A DNA stretch of 32,493 bases from an uncultured Oscillospiraceae bacterium (GTDB taxonomy: Bacteria; Bacillota; Clostridia; Oscillospirales; Oscillospiraceae): the NCBI GenBank assembly GCA_900769995.1, contig CAAGIT010000120.1, positions 1 through 32,493 of the forward strand, given 5' to 3'. Below are positions 16,379 through 24,106 of the stretch, piece by piece. The translations under genes and the position numbers were made by a program. Below the pieces are notes generated by a model. That model searched no databases, had not been told where the DNA came from, and was given only the letters and a program-made list of their open reading frames with translations. How positions within the stretch are numbered: the stretch's first letter is position 1; each line of letters starts with the position of its first letter.

Positions 16379-17516
16379 AATCATGTCCGTCTTCGGCACC
16401 CGTCCGGAGGCGATCAAAATGGCGCCGCTGGTCAAGGAGCTTGCCAAGCGTGAGTGTTTTGAAAGCCTGTGCTGCCTGACCGGTCAGCACCGTGAAATGC
16501 TCGATTCGGTCATGCAGATTTTCAAACTCGATGCCGATTTCGATCTGAATATCATGCAAAAGCAGCAAAGTCTGTCCTCTATTACGACCCGTGCGCTGTT
16601 GGGCATGGAGCAGGTCTTGCAGGAGGCAAAGCCCGACCTGATTTTGGTGCACGGCGATACCTCTACCACCTTTGCCGGTGCACTTGCCGCTTTTTACCAC
16701 AAGATCCCCGTCGGTCATGTGGAAGCCGGTCTGCGCACCTATGACAAATACTCGCCCTTCCCCGAGGAGATGAACCGCACCCTGGTCGGCGATATTGCCG
16801 CACTGCACTTCTCCCCGACAACAGCCAACGCGCAAAATCTGCATAAGGAGGCTGTCCGCGGTGAGATTTTTATCACCGGCAATACTGTCATTGACGCGAT
16901 GAAAACCACCGTTCGCAAGGATTACCGTTTTTCCACGCAGGAATTGAACACGCTGGATTTTGAGAACCGCCGTGTGATCGTCCTGACCTGCCACCGCAGA
17001 GAGAATTACGGCCAGACGATGCACGATATTCTGCGTGCTGTCCGTGAGCTTGTGCTGTCACACGAAGATGTCGAGGTTGTCTACCCCGTCCATCTCAGTC
17101 CCGTTGTCCGCGAGTGTGCCCGCGAGGAGCTGGGCGGTGTCGAGCGTGTCCATCTGATCGACCCCGTGGATGTGGAGGAAATGCACAATCTGATGGCACG
17201 CTGTTGCTTCGTAATGACCGACTCCGGCGGTTTGCAGGAGGAAGCCCCTGCCATGGGCAAGCCCGTTTTGGTGCTTCGCCGTGAAACCGAACGTCCCGAA
17301 GCCGTTGCGGCAGGCACGGTCAAGCTCGCCGGCGTCGCCTATGCGGATGTTCTGCGGCTGGGTGTGGAGCTTTTGGAGCAGCCCGAGGTTTATGAACGAA
17401 TGGCGCACGCCGTCAATCCCTACGGCGACGGCGAAGCCTGCTCCCGCATTGCCGATGCGATCGAATGGCACTTCGGTCTGCGTGCGGAAAAACCAGCGGA
17501 CTTCTGTGCAAGCTGA
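16365..17516 (+). CDS. wecB: UDP-N-acetylglucosamine 2-epimerase (non-hydrolysing)
   Basis: 383 residues. SVFGTRPEAIKMAPL at the N-terminus, VHGDTSTT (95-102), HVEAGLRT (118-125), PEEMNR (133-138), TCHRREN (His210) and TDSGGLQEEAP match the catalytic and UDP-binding motifs of the family. It converts UDP-GlcNAc to UDP-ManNAc, the second sugar of teichoic-acid linkage units. Overlap with tagO fits this shared pathway. RBS AGGAGG is about 16 bases upstream with further purines nearer. Followed by a strong terminator. Confidence 0.95.
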   Translation: MKKIKIMSVFGTRPEAIKMAPLVKELAKRECFESLCCLTGQHREMLDSVMQIFKLDADFDLNIMQKQQSLSSITTRALLGMEQVLQEAKPDLILVHGDTSTTFAGALAAFYHKIPVGHVEAGLRTYDKYSPFPEEMNRTLVGDIAALHFSPTTANAQNLHKEAVRGEIFITGNTVIDAMKTTVRKDYRFSTQELNTLDFENRRVIVLTCHRRENYGQTMHDILRAVRELVLSHEDVEVVYPVHLSPVVRECAREELGGVERVHLIDPVDVEEMHNLMARCCFVMTDSGGLQEEAPAMGKPVLVLRRETERPEAVAAGTVKLAGVAYADVLRLGVELLEQPEVYERMAHAVNPYGDGEACSRIADAIEWHFGLRAEKPADFCAS

Positions 17517-17555
17517 AAAAACCCCTGCTGTTCCACCGAACAGCAGGGGTTTTTG
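17516..17555. terminator. Bidirectional terminator of trpS-tagO-wecB and the opposing sugar operon
   Basis: AAAAACCCCTGCTGTTC pairs with GAACAGCAGGGGTTTTT around CACC. T-runs on both strands. A second hairpin follows (GCAGGCTGTACC with GGCACAGCCTGC, about 17554-17581). Confidence 0.9.
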
Positions 17556-17675
17556 CAGGCTGTACCCTCCGGCACAGCCTGCTGTTTTGGGGGAACTTTT
17601 TTCAGCTCCTTCCGGTGATTTCCATGGAACGGATGAGCCACACATCAGCCGACCGTCAAAACGAAAATAACGGCT

Positions 17676-18314
17676 TCAGTTTACACAGTCCAAAAGACCC
17701 GCAAAGCAGCTGAGGGGATAGGTCGTTTTTTCATAACGGGCGGCTTCGCCAAGACCCGCGGTGTCGAATCCGCCGGAAACGCCCGCATCGATGCCCGCAA
17801 CCGCATCTTCGACCACCAGGCAGTTGCCGGGTTCTTCGCCCAGGAACTGCGCGGCCTTCAGGAACACCTCGGGGTCGGGCTTGGAACGGGTAATGTTGTT
17901 GCCGTCCGAAACGGCGTCAAAATATTGCGCAAGCGCCGTCTTTTGCAGGATCAGCGGTGTATTCTTGGAGGAAGAGCCGATAGCGAGCTTCACGCCCATT
18001 TCACGCAGGGTGCTGAGGGTCTGTCTGACCTCAGGGGCGATGTCGTCCGGCGTCATATTGCCCAAAAGCTGACGATAGAGGTCATTTTTCTCCGTGGCAA
18101 AGGCAACCTTTTCCTCGTCGGTATAAGTTTTTTCGGAACGCTCCAGAATGATCTCAAGGCTTGCCATGCGGGACACGCCGCGCAGCCGGTCGTTGATCTT
18201 CTCATCGAAATAGATGCCGAGCCGATCCGCCAGAGCCTTCCACGCTTTGTAGTGATAGCGATCGGTAAAGCAGAGCACGCCGTCAAGATCAAAAATAATT
18301 GCAGAATACTTCAT
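17676..18314 (-). CDS. pgmB: Beta-phosphoglucomutase-like HAD phosphatase/mutase
   Basis: 212 residues from ATG 18314 (GGAGGG 7 bases upstream); longer readings would include the end of the esterase gene. HAD nucleophile Asp9 and acid/base Asp11 lie in FDLDGVL. The substrate-domain motifs His21 (HYKAW) and RGVSRMASL are those of beta-phosphoglucomutase rather than generic HAD phosphatases. GSSSKNT, KPDPEVF and EDAVAGIDA complete the fold. It interconverts beta-glucose-1-phosphate and glucose-6-phosphate in that family. Last gene of the sugar operon, one base after the esterase stop. Its presence hints that a phosphorylase product may be formed, although no phosphorylase is in the operon. Confidence 0.87.
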   Translation of the reverse strand: MKYSAIIFDLDGVLCFTDRYHYKAWKALADRLGIYFDEKINDRLRGVSRMASLEIILERSEKTYTDEEKVAFATEKNDLYRQLLGNMTPDDIAPEVRQTLSTLREMGVKLAIGSSSKNTPLILQKTALAQYFDAVSDGNNITRSKPDPEVFLKAAQFLGEEPGNCLVVEDAVAGIDAGVSGGFDTAGLGEAARYEKTTYPLSCFAGLLDCVN

Positions 18315-18316
18315 GC

Positions 18317-19084
18317 TCATACCCTCCTTGTCTGTCCGGCGAAGGCATCGGTGCGGGGCAGCCATTGGATGAATTTTTCAAGCTGCTCGTTCCAGAAGCG
18401 CCATTCGTGACCATAGCCGGGTGCCGATACCCAAGTAAAGGGGATTTCCGCCTCCTCAAGGGCTTTTTTCAGATTCAGGCTGTTATCGCGGATGAAGTCG
18501 TCCTCGCCGCAGGCGACATAGAGCGGCGCAAAGGGCACCTTGTCCGCCTTTTGGCGGGCGATCAGGTAGTAGATGTTGTATGCCTTGCCCTCCTCGGTGT
18601 TGGCATAGTCATACTTCTCTACCGCGCCGGAGAGAATGCCGACCGCGCCATAGCGTGCAGGCTTTTTCAGATAATTTAGCAGCGCACCGTAGCCGCCCAT
18701 GGACAGACCGCAGAGGAAGGTATCCTCCTTGCGGGAAGAGATCGGGAAATAGCCGCAGAGCACCTCCGGCAGTTCCTCCTCAATGAGCTGCTCAAAGCGG
18801 TCGGCGCCCGTGTTCACATCAAACTTATTTTCCGCGCCGAAGGTCACGACGGCGATGTTGTTCTCTTCTGCGAACAGCTCCGCCTGGGTATAGGAGAGCC
18901 AGGAATGGCCGTCGTTACCCACGCCGTGCAGCAGATAGATCACAGGGTACTTCGCCTTGGGCGCATAGACAGGCTTCGCAGGCTGAAAGGGCAGCGTATC
19001 CGCATAGACCGGCGAAGGGATTACGACCTGCACGTCGATCGCTCTGCCCAATGCGTTTGAAATATAGTTAAGACTGATTCTCAT
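18317..19084 (-). CDS. Cytoplasmic serine esterase (esterase D / feruloyl-esterase-like)
   Basis: 255 residues from ATG 19084 (AAGGAG upstream). Alpha/beta-hydrolase: oxyanion motif YLLHGVGNDGHSW (50-62), nucleophile elbow GLSMGG with Ser128, acid residue near GEDDFIRDN (193-201) and His226 in GYGHEW. No signal peptide, so it acts inside the cell, consistent with imported acylated sugars (acetyl or feruloyl). The PF00756-type esterases of carbohydrate loci match this layout. It sits between a GH3 hydrolase and pgmB with gaps of only a few bases. Confidence 0.85.
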   Translation of the reverse strand: MRISLNYISNALGRAIDVQVVIPSPVYADTLPFQPAKPVYAPKAKYPVIYLLHGVGNDGHSWLSYTQAELFAEENNIAVVTFGAENKFDVNTGADRFEQLIEEELPEVLCGYFPISSRKEDTFLCGLSMGGYGALLNYLKKPARYGAVGILSGAVEKYDYANTEEGKAYNIYYLIARQKADKVPFAPLYVACGEDDFIRDNSLNLKKALEEAEIPFTWVSAPGYGHEWRFWNEQLEKFIQWLPRTDAFAGQTRRV

Positions 19085-19086
19085 AC

Positions 19087-20790
19087 TTATCTCCTTGCGT
19101 CCCACTTGCCGCAGAAGGGGTCAACCGGCGAAACGCCCTTGAATTCGCTGCGTCCCATCAGTTTTTCCACCAGCAGGGGCATGGTGCTGTCGTTGATGCC
19201 ATAGGTATTGATGTAGGTTTTTACCATGGGCACATCCAGCAGATGGTAGGGGTTCTCCGTCGAAATAAAGATCGTCGGAACGCCCTCCACATAGCGCGGA
19301 ACGTTGACGCCCATGGGGTTGAGCCACTCGATGCGAACCGTCGTCTGATTGGATTTGGTCGCCAGATTGCAGACGTAGATCATCAGATCATAGTCGCCGG
19401 TCATATCGCCGTAGCGGACGGTTTTGCCTTCGTTGCCGGGCATGGGAACAAAGCGGGTCACGGTGAAGCCCTCTTTTTCCAGCAGCGGCGCAAGGCTTTC
19501 ATAAACACCGCTGCTGCGGGCATAGCCGATGGCGTTTTCGCCGCTTTCAATGTCGTAGATCAGAATGCGCTTTGTCTTTTGCGGCGAGATGGGCAGCACA
19601 TTCTCCCGATTCTTCACAAGGGTAATGCTGTCGTCCGCGATGGCACGCGCCGCAGCCCGATGTGCCGGGCTGCCGAGCACCTGCCGCATATGCTCGAGAG
19701 AGGGAAGATTGTTCTTCCGGTGAAGCTTCAATGATGCCTTCAGCGCAAGGATCCGAAGAACAGCTTCGTCGAGCCGTTCCCGCGTGATAACGCCGGTCTC
19801 CACGCCCTGTTTCATAAAGGCGTAGTCCTCGTCGAGGTTCTTGGAGAACAGGAACATATCACAGCCCGCAACAATCGCATAGGGCACGGACTTTTCACGT
19901 TCCATGGCGGCATCGAAACCTGCCATGGTCGTGGCATCGGTGATGATGAGTCCGTTGAAGCCCAGTCTTTCGCGCAGCAGACCCTGCAGCAGCTCCGGCG
20001 CGAGGGTGGCAGGCATGATCTCCTCGTCGCGGATGCCGGGTTTCAGCATTCGGGAATAGGCAGGCTGCATGATATGGCCCACCATGACGGTCTTTGCACC
20101 GTCTTCGATCAGCTCCCGATAGATCTTGCCGTAGGTCTTGTCCCATTCCTCCACGGAAAGGTCGTTGACCGTCGTGCAAAGATGCTGGTCGCGCTCGTCT
20201 CTGCCATCGCCGGGGAAATGCTTGACGGAGCAGGCGACATCGCGCTGCTGACACGCCTTGAGGTATTCTTTGGCGAAGGCAAGCACCGTCCCCGGGTCGG
20301 AGCCATAGGTGCGGGTATTCGTGATGGGATTGCGGAAGTTATAGTCGATGTCTACCACGGGTGCAAAGGCATAGTTGGCGCCCACGGCGAGTGCCTCGTC
20401 CGCGCAGACAGCACCCAAAACGGCACCGTTTTTCGGGTCATTGGTGGCAGCCACCATCATCTGCGAGCCGATCTTGGTACCCTGCAGGCAGATGCCGTTG
20501 CCGCCGGCTTCCAGATTGGCGGCGATGAGGGCAGGAATGGCGCTGTCGCGCTGCATTTGGCAAATGCTCTCGGCAAGCTCCGCATCGTTCATGGCGCGGC
20601 ACATGATGCCGCCGACCTTGATCTGACGGGTGAACTTCTCGATCAGCGCCTTGTCCGGACCGTACAGGATCAGGAAGAACAGTTGGCCGATCTTGTCCGC
20701 CTCGCTCATGCCTGCAAAGGTCGTTTTGACCCATTCGATGTCACTGTCGGAAAGATAGAAAGGTTTCTTCTTGAATGTTTCAAACTGCAT
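19087..20790 (-). CDS. GH3 beta-N-acetylhexosaminidase-like glycoside hydrolase
   Basis: 567 residues, no signal peptide. The NagZ hallmark KHFPGDGRDERDQH (190-203) supplies the catalytic Asp-His dyad that replaces a Glu acid/base, and Asp285 in LIITDATTM is the nucleophile. The usual KHFPGHGDT is altered to KHFPGDGRD, so the first His of the motif is Asp. A second domain (about 370-567) begins AHRAAARAIADDSITLVKNRENVLP, making it a two-domain NagZ-type GH3 like Bacillus NagZ/YbbD. Expected activity is removal of beta-linked HexNAc; some two-domain members are phosphorylases. That would explain pgmB at the operon end, but this is inference. Weak RBS. Confidence 0.87.
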   Translation of the reverse strand: MQFETFKKKPFYLSDSDIEWVKTTFAGMSEADKIGQLFFLILYGPDKALIEKFTRQIKVGGIMCRAMNDAELAESICQMQRDSAIPALIAANLEAGGNGICLQGTKIGSQMMVAATNDPKNGAVLGAVCADEALAVGANYAFAPVVDIDYNFRNPITNTRTYGSDPGTVLAFAKEYLKACQQRDVACSVKHFPGDGRDERDQHLCTTVNDLSVEEWDKTYGKIYRELIEDGAKTVMVGHIMQPAYSRMLKPGIRDEEIMPATLAPELLQGLLRERLGFNGLIITDATTMAGFDAAMEREKSVPYAIVAGCDMFLFSKNLDEDYAFMKQGVETGVITRERLDEAVLRILALKASLKLHRKNNLPSLEHMRQVLGSPAHRAAARAIADDSITLVKNRENVLPISPQKTKRILIYDIESGENAIGYARSSGVYESLAPLLEKEGFTVTRFVPMPGNEGKTVRYGDMTGDYDLMIYVCNLATKSNQTTVRIEWLNPMGVNVPRYVEGVPTIFISTENPYHLLDVPMVKTYINTYGINDSTMPLLVEKLMGRSEFKGVSPVDPFCGKWDARR

Positions 20791-21790
20791 TTTTCTCTAC
20801 CCTTTTTCTGCACTTGAAATTTTTTTGGAGGAAGGTCGAGAACGTCTTTTGGTTTGCGGTATACGCCATGATAGCTACGATCACAACGCCCGTCATGATC
20901 GTCTGAATGGAGCCGTCAATGCCGGTGCAGATCATTCCGTAGGTCATGACCTGCATTCCGACGGAGCCGATCCAAATGCCCCATGCCATGCAGGAGAAGT
21001 TGGCGAGGAAGAGTCCCACCAGTACGGAACCCATAGAGCTGAACATGAGGGAGGTGGAGCTCAGGTTGGAAGCAGGCGCAACATTGACCTTTGCGGCATT
21101 GAACAGCGCCGCAACACCCAGGATCGAGCCGACCAAAAGGTAGGTCAGGAGGATGTTCTTGCCCTCCTTGACGCCGGAGTTGATGGCAAGGGGCGCATTG
21201 TTGCCGAGGGATTTGGAATCGTAGCCAAACTTGGTGCGCTCCATCAGTACATAGACCAGCAGGAGGACAACCGCCAAAACGATGTAGCACCAAGGTGCCT
21301 GCGTGACGGCGATGATATTGTCATACTGGTTCAGATTGATGCCCTGACCGTCAAAGAGGATCTGACTCAGCGCTTCATACGCCATGACCACGCCCAACGA
21401 GCAGATCATATTCGGCACGCGCAGGAACAAATACACCAGCGCCTCGACCAGCGCCAGCACCATGCAGCTTACGATGCAGCACAGCAGGATCACAAACACA
21501 TTGTCGGAGATCATCAGCCCGATATTGCCGCCGATGATCGCGCCGAGGACGGCGATCGTGCCGGTCGCAAAGTCCCATCTGCCGCCGGAGAGCGGAATGG
21601 CGATGGCAAGAGCTACGAAGGTGGACAGAATGCTCTGACGGAAAATGTTGTCAAAGCCGCCTGCCGATACAAACAGGTCTGTCTTTCCCATACAGGCGGT
21701 AACGATCAGGAACAGCAGCCACATGACCAGCGGGAAGATCAGTGTTTTGAGATAGTTGAGAGATACTCTCTTGATTCTATTCGTTTTCAT
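20780..21790 (-). CDS. Sugar ABC transporter permease, RbsC family (second permease)
   Basis: 336 residues from ATG 21790 (GGGGGCTCC upstream; a longer reading starts inside the intergenic hairpin). Eight or more hydrophobic helices. IAIPLSGGRWDFATGTIAVLGAIIGGNI is the RbsC/BPD_transp_2 signature region, with GRWD where the family has G-x-D-LS. The end overlaps the GH3 start by 11 bases. Two different permease genes in one operon suggest a heterodimeric channel. Confidence 0.9.
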   Translation of the reverse strand: MKTNRIKRVSLNYLKTLIFPLVMWLLFLIVTACMGKTDLFVSAGGFDNIFRQSILSTFVALAIAIPLSGGRWDFATGTIAVLGAIIGGNIGLMISDNVFVILLCCIVSCMVLALVEALVYLFLRVPNMICSLGVVMAYEALSQILFDGQGINLNQYDNIIAVTQAPWCYIVLAVVLLLVYVLMERTKFGYDSKSLGNNAPLAINSGVKEGKNILLTYLLVGSILGVAALFNAAKVNVAPASNLSSTSLMFSSMGSVLVGLFLANFSCMAWGIWIGSVGMQVMTYGMICTGIDGSIQTIMTGVVIVAIMAYTANQKTFSTFLQKNFKCRKRVEKNAV

Positions 21791-21806
21791 TGGAGCCCCC
21801 TTGTCA

Positions 21807-21838
21807 GGCAGCGTATTCCGATTGGGGAATACGCTGCC
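21807..21838 (-). promoter_or_regulatory. Intercistronic hairpin after the binding-protein gene
   Basis: GGCAGCGTATTCC pairs perfectly with GGAATACGCTGCC (13 bp, 6-base loop) in the 74-base gap between the binding protein and the second permease. No T-run follows, so it is likely an mRNA-stabilising or partial-attenuation element that keeps the binding protein in excess. Confidence 0.75.
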
Positions 21839-21864
21839 GGTTCCTTTCATCCGGGATTACGTGA

Positions 21865-23064
21865 TCAGTTTCTGGCTTCCTTGATCTCAGCGAGCGTTCT
21901 GGTGGTGAGGGCGGTCAGGTCAGCCCAGGTCGCGTCCTTGTTGAAGGAGAGCATACACTGCTTCAGCTCGTCGTTGGTGATGGGGCCGTTGGCCTTATCA
22001 CCGACCACATAGGTCTTGAAGTCGGCAACATCCTCCACGCTGGTCACGATGGTGTAGTCCGCAGCACCGTCGCAGCCGGCGTACTGGTAATATTCCTCGG
22101 TAACAGCCATTCTGTCGGAATACCATGCGGTACCGTCGGATTCGAGCGCGTCATAGGCGCGGGCAAACAGGCTTGCGACTGCCTGGACATAGTTGTTGGT
22201 ACCGGCAGCCAGCAGGGTACCGTCCTTCAGATAGTCCTCGACCTGATCGGTGTAACCGAGGGCGAGCATCTTGACATTGGTGTGGTTGCCGGAGCGGAGC
22301 GCGGGCAGCACATAGTCCATGCCGGAGCCCATGCCGACGATTACTTCGATGTCGGAATGCTCGGTAAACATCTTGTCGACCTCAGCCTGGCAAGCCTCCG
22401 AGGTGAACATGAAGTAGTAGTAGTCGCCATTGTAGCCGAAGGGAATGGGCATGGGTTCGTTGCCGGCGTTGTAAACGGTCTTGGAGGCGTCAACGTCTTC
22501 GACCATCTTGTTCCAAAGGGTGTTGCCGTCAACAAAAGCGAAGGGAGGGAAGGAAATGCCGGCGATCTTGGTGTACTCGGTGCCGTTGATGACCTCGGCG
22601 AACTGGGTGCCGACCTTTGCGGGGTCGCCGCCAAACTGCTTCACGCCGCCCAGATAGTACTTGCTGGTCAGGGTCTCGGTGGTCAGCTCAGTGGAAACGG
22701 TGTCGCCAAGGAAGAGGCCGTAGTAGACATTCGCAGCGGCGCACTTGGAAACACAGGTGTCGATGGCGGTGTTGTAGCCGCTGAAGATGGCGTTGCAGCC
22801 CTGATTGATGCAGGATTCGACCGCCGCAACATGGGCATCGTCGTCGGTGCCGACGGAGACATAGGTAAATTCAACATCGAAGTCCTTCGTCAGGTATTCG
22901 GTGTATTCCTTGACCTGCTTGCCCTGAATGTCGGTGAAGTTGTAGAGCAGGATGCCGATCTTGTACTTGGCGTCGGAGCTGCAGCCGGTCAGTCCGGTCG
23001 CCATGGCTGCGAAAAGTGCGATGATAAGGAAAAGGGAAACGAGCTTTTTGATGGTGTTTTTCAT
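21865..23064 (-). CDS. Sugar ABC transporter substrate-binding lipoprotein
   Basis: 399 residues. Lipoprotein signal with lipobox LTGC (Cys28). The mature part starts as a type I periplasmic-binding fold (KYKIGILLYNFTDIQGKQVKEY) with DDAHVAAVESCINQGCNAIFSGY, as in RbsB/LuxP-type sugar binders; it is longer than RbsB (about 300), fitting a larger oligosaccharide site or decoration. Tethered outside the membrane, it delivers ligand to the two permeases. RBS AGGAGG. Confidence 0.9.
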   Translation of the reverse strand: MKNTIKKLVSLFLIIALFAAMATGLTGCSSDAKYKIGILLYNFTDIQGKQVKEYTEYLTKDFDVEFTYVSVGTDDDAHVAAVESCINQGCNAIFSGYNTAIDTCVSKCAAANVYYGLFLGDTVSTELTTETLTSKYYLGGVKQFGGDPAKVGTQFAEVINGTEYTKIAGISFPPFAFVDGNTLWNKMVEDVDASKTVYNAGNEPMPIPFGYNGDYYYFMFTSEACQAEVDKMFTEHSDIEVIVGMGSGMDYVLPALRSGNHTNVKMLALGYTDQVEDYLKDGTLLAAGTNNYVQAVASLFARAYDALESDGTAWYSDRMAVTEEYYQYAGCDGAADYTIVTSVEDVADFKTYVVGDKANGPITNDELKQCMLSFNKDATWADLTALTTRTLAEIKEARN

Positions 23065-23091
23065 GATGATCCTCCTAAATAATTTTTTGTT

Positions 23092-24096
23092 TTATCTGGG
23101 CATTGCCTTGATGGTGGAAGAGCGGCGCAGGGTGGTTGCCACCATCACAATAAAGATTGCGCTCTTGATGATGAGAACGATCGCATCGGAAAGACCGAGC
23201 TGGGACAGGCCGTTGGTAAGCAACACATACGAGATCGCGCCGACGACGGCGGAGCTCATGCGGGTCTTGGTGCCGCCGGAGAGCATCATGCCGCCCATGA
23301 TCAGGGCGATCATAATATCCATCTCTCTGCCGGAGCCGAAGTTTTGGGTCACGCTGCCGGAGCGTGCCAGATAGAACATACTGGCGATGCCCACGCAGAA
23401 ACCCGCGATGGCATAGGCGGTGTAGCGCACGGAATTCAGCTTTGCGCCGGACTGCTGTGCGGAAAGCGGGTTGTCGCCCAGTGCCTTATCGTATTTGCCG
23501 AACTTCGTGTAGGTCAGGATGATCCATCCGAGCACGGCGATCACCGCCGCGACCACGAGCATGAACCACTCCTGCTTGAACAGGTCGATGACCTTGATGT
23601 CGTTGAGCTTGTAGCCGCTCAGTGTCTTTGACACCAGGTAGGAAACGATGCCTCTTGCGGAGAACATAATGGCAAGAGAGCCGATGGTGCTCATAATGCG
23701 GAACTTGATGGATACGAAAATGTTCAGCAGATAGAAGAGCTCGCTCAGGAGCACGCTGACGATCAGGGCAATGAACACGCTGACGCCGGTGCAGCCCATG
23801 GCATTGATGATCTCAATGGAGATCAGCGAGTTCAGCGCCAGCACCGCGCCTGCCGAGATGTCAAAATTGCCGTGGGCAAAGACAAAGCTCAGGCCGACGC
23901 ACAGGATCATCAGCGGGACGATCTGACCGATCAGGGAGCTGATGCTGAACGAGGAGAACAGTCTGCCGCCCGTGGCGATGCCGAAAATCACAACAATAAA
24001 GAGCAGCAGGCCGTAGCGGATGACGGTATTTTTGTTCCGTTTCAGGAACAGGCCGGTCGAGGTCAGCCGAGGTGCTTTCTTTTCCATGTTTTCCAT
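23092..24096 (-). CDS. Sugar ABC transporter permease, RbsC family (first permease)
   Basis: 334 residues with about eight to ten helices. The motif FAHGNFDISAGAVLALNSLISIEI is the RbsC family region (F-DLS-G). GDNPLSAQQSGAKLNSVRYTAYAIAGF is the conserved cytoplasmic loop of this family that contacts the ATPase. AAGGAGG before ATG. Located between the ATPase and the binding protein. Confidence 0.92.
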   Translation of the reverse strand: MENMEKKAPRLTSTGLFLKRNKNTVIRYGLLLFIVVIFGIATGGRLFSSFSISSLIGQIVPLMILCVGLSFVFAHGNFDISAGAVLALNSLISIEIINAMGCTGVSVFIALIVSVLLSELFYLLNIFVSIKFRIMSTIGSLAIMFSARGIVSYLVSKTLSGYKLNDIKVIDLFKQEWFMLVVAAVIAVLGWIILTYTKFGKYDKALGDNPLSAQQSGAKLNSVRYTAYAIAGFCVGIASMFYLARSGSVTQNFGSGREMDIMIALIMGGMMLSGGTKTRMSSAVVGAISYVLLTNGLSQLGLSDAIVLIIKSAIFIVMVATTLRRSSTIKAMPR

Positions 24097-24106
24097 GCCG
24101 GCCTCC

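Noticed and set aside
15293..16447. 384-codon minus-strand frame opposite tagO
   Set aside because: Antisense shadow, composition rich in Asp, His and Gln without hydrophobic order.
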